A stretch of DNA of 35,890 bases, taken from positions 1-35,890 of the forward strand of contig CAZOWW010000055.1 in NCBI GenBank assembly GCA_964583765.1, written 5' to 3'. The DNA comes from CAZOWW01 sp964583765. GTDB lineage: Bacteria; Actinomycetota; Actinomycetes; Actinomycetales; Kineosporiaceae. Both the position numbers and the translations under genes were made by a program. Every line of letters starts with the position of its first letter. The first letter of the stretch is position 1. Of this stretch, positions 1-7,200 are shown in pieces. Below the pieces are notes generated by a model. That model did not search any database, was not told the DNA's origin, and saw only the letters and a program-made list of their open reading frames with translations.

Positions 1-176
1 GCTGTTTGATTAACGCCGCTGTGAATTCGTCATTCCAGGTGCGAGTCAGATGCGTGATGTCATGCTCAAGCATCGCCTCGGTCATGATCTTGGGCAATTC
101 CTGGCGGGTGCGAATTAGCACGTGCAGACGCGCCAACGCCGATTCCGACAGCAGCACCTGCGTGCGGGAAGACCGG
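1..176 (-). pseudogene. 5'-truncated fragment resembling NAD-specific glutamate dehydrogenase (runs off left edge)
   Basis: Reading the minus strand from about 178 down gives an open frame through position 1. It contains SESALARLHVLIRT and, further on, LTRTWNDEFTAALIKQ. From memory of the family, this pattern (RxHxxxRT, a short spacer, then a T-R-x-W-x-D/E segment) matches an internal part of the large (about 1600 aa) NAD-glutamate dehydrogenases, several hundred residues from their N-terminus. Here the sequence immediately upstream is the 3' end of the glycosyltransferase gene, so the N-terminal part is missing and no SD or plausible start is visible. The stretch is visibly less GC-rich than its neighbours. 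It is most likely a decayed or rearranged remnant. The rest lies outside the window, so an unrelated short gene cannot be excluded. Confidence 0.42.
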
Positions 177-1265
177 TCACACCCGGACGAGCCCCAGGTC
201 ACGCCGGCACAGGGCGGCATTGTCGAAGGCGAACTTGCGCACGTGCTTCGGCAGCCCCGGCTTGTTCAGCAGCCGCTCGCTCTCGGTGAGGCAGGCACGC
301 GGTCCCTGCACGTAGTAGGCGCAGATCGAGTGCTCCAGCGGCAGCTCGAACTCCCAGACGTCCCGGTGCACGAAGAGGATGTCGTCCGGGGGCTGCGCCC
401 CGACGACCGACTCGGCGAGGGCGAACGCCGCCTGGTACCAGCCCTTGGCGCGCATCGACCGGATCGCCGCGTGGAGCGCCTCCAGGCGCGAGGGACGCAG
501 TTGCCACGCCTCCAGCCAGGCGCAGATCGCCTCCTCCTCGCGTCCGGCCCGAGAGAGGGCGTTGCCGGCCTCGAACCCGGCGTAGTAGGCCTCCTCCTGC
601 CAGCCGCCCAGCGTCACCCGGCGCCGGAATGCGGTGACGGCCAGGTCGAGCAGCCCCATGTCGAGGTAGGTCCGCCCGAGGTAGAACCACGAGCGGGCGT
701 CCTCGGGCCGCTTCTCCACCTCCGCCTCGAGGAGCCTGCGGTCCCGGTCGTACTTGTCCGACCGGGATCCGCCGTCCGCGAAGTGGTCGATCGTCAGGGC
801 GGCGAGCTTCGCGCGGGAGTGCGGCGCGTTGCGCTCCAGGGCCAGGTACTCGTGGGTGACGCCGACGAACCGCCACGGCAGGTCACCACGCAGCAGCCGC
901 GGGATCCAGTACGACTGGCTGCCCGAGTGCTCCAGCAGGTAGGCGTCCGCCCCGCCCAGCGACACTCCGGTGAGGTCACCGCTCACGATCATGTCGGCGT
1001 CCACGAGGAGCAGCCACTCGGCCTTGCCCCGGGCCAGTTCCATGAGTTCGCTGCGGTTGTGCCCGAAGTCCACCCAGGGCCGTTCGTGCAGCTCACCGGG
1101 GATGTCGCCGAAACTCGTCGGCACCAGTTCCCGGGTGGAGTCGGTGCTCCCGGTGTCCACCACCGCCCAGTAGTCGACGATGCCGGCCAGCGAGGCCGCC
1201 AGCCGCGGGAAGGTGCGCTCCTCGTTGCGGACGATCGCGCAGGCGCAGACGCGAGGCAGAGCCAT
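177..1265 (-). CDS. Family 2 glycosyltransferase with C-terminal helical (TPR-like) repeats
   Basis: The predicted protein is a 362-aa cytoplasmic enzyme with no signal peptide or TM segment. The N-terminal 100 residues have the GT-A hallmarks of family 2: VRNEE at 12-16, VDTGSTDST at about 36-44 (nucleotide-sugar binding) and the metal-binding DAD at 89-91 in WLLLVDADM. From about residue 190 the sequence becomes helical with the W-x-x-L-G / G-x-x-x-A-x pattern of TPR-like repeats (RSWFYLGRTYLDMGLLDLA and following), as in GT2-TPR proteins that glycosylate peptides or cell-surface acceptors. I chose the ATG at 1265 because MALPRVCACAIVRNEE begins right at the domain; an in-frame GTG at 1301 would add 12 residues. 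It is transcribed away from the condensin-like operon. The acceptor is unknown. Confidence 0.85.
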   Translation of the reverse strand: MALPRVCACAIVRNEERTFPRLAASLAGIVDYWAVVDTGSTDSTRELVPTSFGDIPGELHERPWVDFGHNRSELMELARGKAEWLLLVDADMIVSGDLTGVSLGGADAYLLEHSGSQSYWIPRLLRGDLPWRFVGVTHEYLALERNAPHSRAKLAALTIDHFADGGSRSDKYDRDRRLLEAEVEKRPEDARSWFYLGRTYLDMGLLDLAVTAFRRRVTLGGWQEEAYYAGFEAGNALSRAGREEEAICAWLEAWQLRPSRLEALHAAIRSMRAKGWYQAAFALAESVVGAQPPDDILFVHRDVWEFELPLEHSICAYYVQGPRACLTESERLLNKPGLPKHVRKFAFDNAALCRRDLGLVRV

Positions 1266-1656
1266 GATCCTGATCCATTCGGTCGGTTCGCTGCGGGTCA
1301 CTAAAGGTCACTGCGGGCAACGGCTCACCCGTTCGGCGGTTCACCCGTTCGGCCGCATTCCCGACTCGTCCATCGGCAGACCCGGCCACGACCTTGAGCC
1401 CTCGTTCGGACCAGTCCCGACGGTCGACCGCTCCCTGTCTCTGCTCCCCTCTCCGCGGTCCACCCGCCCTGCCGCCGGCCTCCCCCGCGCACCGACCGCG
1501 GCCCCCGCAACGGCATCGACTCCGGTTCATCAGCCCACCCCGTCGTCCACAGGCCAGGTTCCGTCGCGGAGCGTCCCCAGGCCGGACCGGCCGGACAGAG
1601 CGCCCGTGGGGCTGCGTTACGGTCCTGGGTAGTGGTGTTCCGAGCAGGGGGTGAGC
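1266..1656. other. Divergent intergenic region between glycosyltransferase and condensin-like operon
   Basis: This 391-bp stretch has no convincing gene; the overlapping open frames are Arg/Pro-rich and lack SD sequences. It must hold the promoters of both flanking transcription units. A direct repeat TCACCCGTTCGGC occurs at 1325-1337 and 1341-1353 (16-bp period), close to the glycosyltransferase start. I see no clear -35/-10 pair. Confidence 0.5.
1325..1353. repeat. Two-copy 16-bp-period direct repeat, possible regulator site
   Basis: TCACCCGTTCGGC is present twice with identical sequence, separated by GGT, so the copies lie about one and a half helical turns apart. The repeat sits 60-88 bp upstream of the glycosyltransferase ATG. 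A role as a tandem operator is inference only. Confidence 0.35.
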
Positions 1657-3312
1657 ATGGAGTCACTCTTCGACGTCGACTGGTTGACCTCGCCGGTCGT
1701 CCAGCCCGTCGAACCGCCACCTCTGCGGGTCGGTGGGCGCGACGTGACCGATCGGTCCTTCCCCTCCAGGGTCGCCGCACTGCTGCGTTCCCGGCCGATC
1801 GCGGACATCGCGGCGTCGGGGGCCCGCCAGGACTGGCCCGCCGAGACGTACGATTTCGTCACCTTCGCCCTGAGCGCCATCGACCTGGTCACGGCGCACC
1901 AGGGATTCGAGGACGAGGCGACCTACCAGGACGTCGTGGCGTCACTGACCGACCTCGCCCGCCAGGCCGCCCCCGGCCGGCCCCGCGCCGAACATGCGCG
2001 CGTCGCCCGGCACACCGTGGACGGGTTGCTCAACCGGCCCCAGCGGGGCGCGCCCTTCACATACCGCGTGAGCGACTACGCGGGGGACGTGCCGCACCGG
2101 CTGCGCCAGGTCCAGTTCCGTCTGCTCGTCGAGCACGAGGACCCGGTGCGCGGGGAGGTCGTCCTGCACGCCACCGGCGACGCGATCAACGCTCTCGTCG
2201 GGGGCCTGGAGTTCGAGGTCGAGGACGAACAGGTCGCCAACGAGATCCTGCTGGAACGGCAGCTCGCCCGTGGCGCCTTCGACGCGGCCGAGCGGTCCGC
2301 GATCCGGGCCCGGCTGCTGTCGGTGAGTCTTGCGGACGGGCTCGACCGGCTCGTCCGGGCGACCCGCCGTGACCTCCGCGCGGTGCTGGACGACTGGGCG
2401 ACGATCGTTCCCCGGTCACTGGATGCCGCCCGCGAGCACATCCGGGGACGGCTGGAGGTCGAGGACCGTCTCCTGCTCAGGGTGCGCGAGACCATCGTCT
2501 CGGCCGAACCCGAGATCGCCGCCGCTTCCGCGCGCATCGCCTCGCTGCTGGAGGACTCCCGGAGTCGCCACGAACTCCTGCACAGCCACGTCATCGAGGC
2601 GCGGGCGGTCTTCCTCGAGGAGCAGGACCGCCAGGCCTTCCGCCCACCGGTCACGGGTCACCTGCCGGATCTGTTCCACGAGGTCCTGTCCCCCATGTTG
2701 GGTCTGGACGGCGAGACGGCCACGGCACTCGCCGCCTGCTGGATCTCGGACGTCTCCGGTCCCCGCCCGCCCAAGCTCGCCCGCCTGTACCGCGTGGTCA
2801 ACGATCTGTGGGCGGTCCGGGAGGGCGAGACCGAAGCCCACCGCCCACCGCCCGATGACGAGGTGGACGTGCAGGAGGACCCGGTCGTGCATCCACTCGC
2901 GCTGCGGGCGGCCGAACGTGCCGTGGCCACCACCGGCCTGCCGGCCCGGCTCTCCGCGCTGCTGGCGGCCTGCCACAGTGACCCGCACACCCCCACACCA
3001 CAGCTGCGCCGGCAGGCCTCCGAGCTGACCGCACTCGCCGCCCTCTGGTGCTGCTCCCCCGAGGAGTCGGCCGACGAGACCCGGGCGGACATCGCGAACC
3101 GGATCTTCGGTCCCCGGGCCGCGGCCGACGCCGACGGCCTGTGCCTCCGGCTCCCGGGCTGGGACGGTGACGACCTGATCGTCGTCGCCCGCTCCGACGA
3201 CCTCGCGACCGCACAGCCGGTACCGGTGACCGTCCCCACTGCCGCCCTCATCCCGCCGGCCCCCACTGCCGCCCTCATCCCGCCGGCTCCGACAGGAGGC
3301 TCCCCGTGCTGA
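1657..3312 (+). CDS. JetA/MksF/MukF-like kleisin subunit of a condensin-like complex
   Basis: The 551-aa protein is first in a three-gene operon. The order and sizes (551/320/1531 aa) match kleisin-KITE-SMC systems (MukFEB, MksFEB, Wadjet JetABC). The N-terminal 130 residues are helical and could form the winged-helix dimer domain. Residues about 150-260 carry the most recognisable block: FRLLVEHED, then DAINALVGGLEFEVEDEQVANEILLERQL, then an Arg-rich helix, as in MukF/JetA-like kleisins. A long helical segment (about 260-345) could bind the SMC neck. A compact C-terminal domain (about 410-530) could be the winged helix that contacts the SMC head. The ATG at 1657 fits AGGGGGTGA with 3-5 nt spacing; an in-frame GTG lies at 1651. 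The C-terminus has a duplicated PTAALIPPA unit. The gene overlaps the next by 7 nt. No enzymatic motif is visible. Assignment is by architecture and local pattern, not alignment. Confidence 0.68.
   Translation: MESLFDVDWLTSPVVQPVEPPPLRVGGRDVTDRSFPSRVAALLRSRPIADIAASGARQDWPAETYDFVTFALSAIDLVTAHQGFEDEATYQDVVASLTDLARQAAPGRPRAEHARVARHTVDGLLNRPQRGAPFTYRVSDYAGDVPHRLRQVQFRLLVEHEDPVRGEVVLHATGDAINALVGGLEFEVEDEQVANEILLERQLARGAFDAAERSAIRARLLSVSLADGLDRLVRATRRDLRAVLDDWATIVPRSLDAAREHIRGRLEVEDRLLLRVRETIVSAEPEIAAASARIASLLEDSRSRHELLHSHVIEARAVFLEEQDRQAFRPPVTGHLPDLFHEVLSPMLGLDGETATALAACWISDVSGPRPPKLARLYRVVNDLWAVREGETEAHRPPPDDEVDVQEDPVVHPLALRAAERAVATTGLPARLSALLAACHSDPHTPTPQLRRQASELTALAALWCCSPEESADETRADIANRIFGPRAAADADGLCLRLPGWDGDDLIVVARSDDLATAQPVPVTVPTAALIPPAPTAALIPPAPTGGSPC
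3235..3288 (+). repeat. 27-bp tandem duplication in the kleisin-like gene
   Basis: Two in-frame 27-bp copies, identical except at the last base, encode PTAALIPPA twice (3235-3261 and 3262-3288) in a disordered Pro/Ala tail just before the stop codon. Such a unit could expand or contract by replication slippage without shifting the frame. Confidence 0.85.
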
Positions 3313-4268
3313 CCCTCACGGACCACACCGATCTCGGCATGCTCATCGCCTTCGCGGTGCAGCCGACGGTCCGTCCCGGCCGCAGCACCGAGTACCAGCG
3401 GGTACTGGGGCGGTACCGGTCGGAGGTGGACTTCCGGGCCGCCACCGACGCCGTCCTGGGCGGTCTGGGAGCCCGGGCGCTGTCCGACGGCGAGTTCGGC
3501 CTCGTCCTGGGCGTGGATCAGGAGTCCCCGTTCGCCTTCCGGTTCGCCGACCTCCCTTACACGGCCTCACGGGAGGGCAGGCTCATGGCGGGCCTCGTCA
3601 TGGTCGCGCTCGCCGCGTGGGCCTTCCCGACCCCCTCGGAGCTGGAGGACGAGCGGCCACGGCATGTGCCGGACGTGGAGTTCGAGGCCTGGTTGCGCGG
3701 AACCTGTGAGCAGCTGCGGGTGCGGGACGGTTCCGGGGAACCGATCCCCGAGGAGGGACTGGACGAGGCCTGGCGGACGTACGTGGCGATGCCCAGCACC
3801 CTCGTGGGGGACAAGGGACGCGGCGCGGGACGGCTCTCGCCCAAGTGCTCGCTCTACTGGGTGCGCAACGTCCTCTCCTGGCTCACCGAACAGGGCATGG
3901 CCCGCCAGGATCCCGGCTCCCCCGAGGGCGCCTGGGTGCTCACGGAGCGGTTCCGCGTCAATGTGAAGGACATGGCCGGGGAGCCCGCGTACCGCTTCCT
4001 CGCCGGACTCGCCCGCGGCGAGGGCCTCCCGTCGGACGCCACCGCGGCACCCGCGGCGGCCGGCCCGTCCGAGGCGGCACCCGGGCGACGGATCGCTCCC
4101 CCCGACGACCCGGCCCCGCCGGACGACCTCGTGCCCTCCGACGAGGAGGACGGCCTGCCCGAGGACCGGGACACCAGGACCGGCAGACGCACCGGGATCG
4201 ATGACGAGGACACCAGGACCGACGACAGACACACCGGGACGACGAGCGAGCTGGAGGAGGCGCGGTGA
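3306..4268 (+). CDS. JetB/MksE/MukE-like KITE subunit
   Basis: The 320-aa second gene starts at GTG 3306, inside the last codons of the kleisin-like gene (7-nt overlap), behind a strong AGGAGG with 6-nt spacing. Residues 1-230 look like two successive winged-helix domains. The first includes LIAFAVQPTV...FRAATDAVLGGLGARALSDG. The second ends with SLYWVRNVLSWLTEQGMARQ, a helix-turn-helix followed by a wing-like strand pair, as in KITE proteins that sit on the kleisin of MukBEF/Wadjet complexes. Residues from about 245 on form a disordered Asp/Glu/Pro-rich tail (PPDDPAPPDDLVPSDEEDG), longer than I would expect for MukE. Its position between kleisin-like and SMC-like genes is the main support. 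Confidence 0.62.
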   Translation: MLTLTDHTDLGMLIAFAVQPTVRPGRSTEYQRVLGRYRSEVDFRAATDAVLGGLGARALSDGEFGLVLGVDQESPFAFRFADLPYTASREGRLMAGLVMVALAAWAFPTPSELEDERPRHVPDVEFEAWLRGTCEQLRVRDGSGEPIPEEGLDEAWRTYVAMPSTLVGDKGRGAGRLSPKCSLYWVRNVLSWLTEQGMARQDPGSPEGAWVLTERFRVNVKDMAGEPAYRFLAGLARGEGLPSDATAAPAAAGPSEAAPGRRIAPPDDPAPPDDLVPSDEEDGLPEDRDTRTGRRTGIDDEDTRTDDRHTGTTSELEEAR

Positions 4269-7200
4269 CCTACCACCTGGCCGGACTCCGGCTGCGCTCG
4301 ATCGGCGAGCGGTCGGCGCGATTCGCCGATCTGCACCTCGATCTGCGAGCCCCCGAGGGGTCCCGCACGGTCCCGAGCGACTCGCTCATCTGGCTGCGCA
4401 ACGGGGGCGGCAAGTCCAGCCTGCTGTCGCTGTTCTACGCCCTGCTCCTGCCGCACGCGAACGACTTCATGGGCCGGGCGGTCAAGCGCAGCCTGACCGA
4501 CTACGTCGGCGAGGGAGACACCGCCCACACCATGGCGGTCTGGCACGCGGTGGAGAACCCCACGCTGCTCGGGGACCCCGACCGGGTCCTGGTCACGGGC
4601 GCCATCTACGAGTGGCGTGACCTGCACCGTCCCGCCGACGCGGACCGGGACCGCGACCGACTGGACATCTCCTACTACGCGTTCTACGAGATTCCGGGGG
4701 TCATGGAAGCCGCCACCCTGCCCCTGGACGACCCCGAGGGACGCCCACTGCGCCGCGCCGCGGTGGTCGAGGCGCTGCGGGCGGTGCCGGCCGAGTACGC
4801 CGCGGCCATGGACCTGTGCCTGCCCCGCACCCAGCGGGAATGGACCGACGCGCTCCAGGCGCGCGGCATCGACCCCGAGCTGTACCGCCGGCAGAAGGAG
4901 ATGAACCACGTCGAGGGCGGGGTGGAGGATCTCTTCCGGTTCGCCTCGGCCCGCGAATTCGTCGACTTCCTGCTCGATCTGACGGTGCCGCCGGACGACG
5001 CGGCCACCATCGCCGGTCGGCTGGCGAAGATCGCCGACCTGCTCGCGACGAAGCCCGCCAAGCTCGGCGAACGCGACTTCTGTCGCGAGTCCGCGCTGGC
5101 CCTCGGGCGGGTCGGCACCACACATGCCGACCTGCGCCGTGCCTCGGACGACCTGACCCGGGCGGAACAGGACGCCGCCGAGCTGGCCGCCGGCTTCGCC
5201 GCCGCGGTGACCGCGGCCGCCGCCGACCGGGACTTCCTCGGGGCCCAGCAGGAGGCGGTCCGGGGGGTGCTGCGGACGGCCAGGGGTGAGCACACCCGGG
5301 CCGCTGACCTGGCCCAGTGGTACCGGCATCGGGCCGCCGAGCTCCGGGTGGCCGCCGCAGCCGCGGAGACCGCCCACGCTCGGGACGCGGTCGCCCGGGC
5401 CACCGCGGACGCGCAGGCCTGGCGCCTCACCGAACACCTGGCCGAGCGAGCCGACCTCACGGCCAACCTGGCGCAGGTACGCCTCGAGGCGGGGGCGGAG
5501 CGGGAGGACGTCGCGCCGCTGCGGACCGCGCGGGACGACCATGCGGCACACCTGGTCACTCGCCTGGAGAGCCTGGCCCGGACCGCCGAGGCAGAGGCCG
5601 AGGCCGCCCGGGACGAGGCGGTGCGGCGTCAGGACGACTCCGACGAGCACCGCGTCGCCGCCCAGGCCGCGCGGGAGCGACTCTCCGAAGCGGCAGCCGC
5701 CGCCGCGACCGCGGTGCGCAACCTCGACGAGCTCGACCAGCAGTTGCGGGACGCGGTCGCGGCCGGGCGACTGCCCGACGCGCGGGTCGACTGCCGTCGC
5801 CAGCACGACCTGGTGCTGGGGTCGGTCGAGGACCGGCGCGCAGAACTGGCCTCGATCCGTGCCCGCCGCGCGGCCCGCCCCGCGGCCCGGGCCACGACCA
5901 CCGCCCAGCTCACCGAACTCACGAGCAGGCGCAGCTCCGTGGACGCCGAACGCACCCGAGCGCTCACCGAACGGGATCGGCTGAGCGAGCAGGGCCGCTC
6001 CCTCAGCGAGCACCCCCGCATCCGGGACCTCGGGGAGGCCACCGCCTCCGCGCCGGTCCGACTGTGGAGCGAGGGACGCACCCTGATGGATCGACTCCTG
6101 GAGGCCGTGCGGAGCGCCGACGAGGCCCTGATCGCGCTGGAGGCCGCCCGGCTGGAGGACCGGCGGGCCCTGGACGCGCAGGCCCGGACCGGGCTCCTGC
6201 CGACCGGACTGGACGCCGCCCGGGTGCTGGCCGTGCTCACCGACCACGGCGTTCCCGCGGAGAGCGGCTGGTCCCATCTGCATGCCCTGCTGCCCGAGGG
6301 CTCTCTCGGGGAGGCGCTGCGCGACCCCCGTCTGGCCCGGCTCGGCTGCGGGGTGGTCGTGCCCGGCGACCGGATCCACGAGGCGACCGCGGTCCTCGAG
6401 GCCATGGGGACCACCACCACCGCACTCGTCGGCCTGTACCCCGCCGAATCCGTCGCCGCCCCGGTGGCCCGGCAGCAGGCCGGCGCCCCGGCCTGGACCG
6501 GACTGCACCGCGGACTGGTGGACATGACGGTCGCCGAGGCCGCGGTGGCGGTGATCCGCGCCCGCACGGTTCAGGACGACGCCACCCGGACGGTCACCCG
6601 CGCGCGCCGGGACGGCGATCGTGCCCTGCTCACCGCGCTCGAGGCGTTCCTCCAGGACTGCCCCGAGGGGCACCTGGCCGCCCTGGAGGAGCGCATCCGG
6701 GAACTCGACGCCGACCTCGATCGGGCCGGGGAACGGCTCGGCGCACTCAGCCGGGAACTGCGCGAACTGGATCGGCGGGACGCCGAGGACGCCGTCCGGG
6801 AACAGGACCTGGCCGAGGAGGTCGTGGCTCTCACGGAATCGGCCGCCCATCTGGCCGAGCTCGCCCGCCGCGGCGAGGCCGCCGACAGCTGGCGGGAACA
6901 CCGCACCGTGGCCGAGGCGGACCAGGCACGTGCCCGCGCCGACATCGAGCGGTACGAGGAACGGCAACGCGCCGCCCAGTTCGAGGCGGACCGGCTTCGC
7001 CAGTCGGCCCTGAACGCCACCAGCGCCGCCGAGGCCCACCGGGCCGAGGCACTGGCCGTGGAGTTCCTTGATGGCCGGCCCTCCGAGACGACGAGGCAGG
7101 CGGTCGGGGACGACCTCGCTGTCCCGCTGGACACGCTGCGCCGGAGATACCAGGACGCGGGCCGGGCACACGAGTTCGGCGTCTCCTCCTCGGTGCTCGC

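Noticed and set aside
6..1304. 432-codon plus-strand frame over the glycosyltransferase
   Set aside because: It is antisense to a recognisable GT2 gene, Arg/Pro/Val-rich, and has no SD or known motif.
5317..7071. 584-codon plus-strand frame inside the SMC gene
   Set aside because: An Arg/Gly/Pro-rich out-of-frame product within a coiled-coil coding region; the SMC frame runs through uninterrupted.
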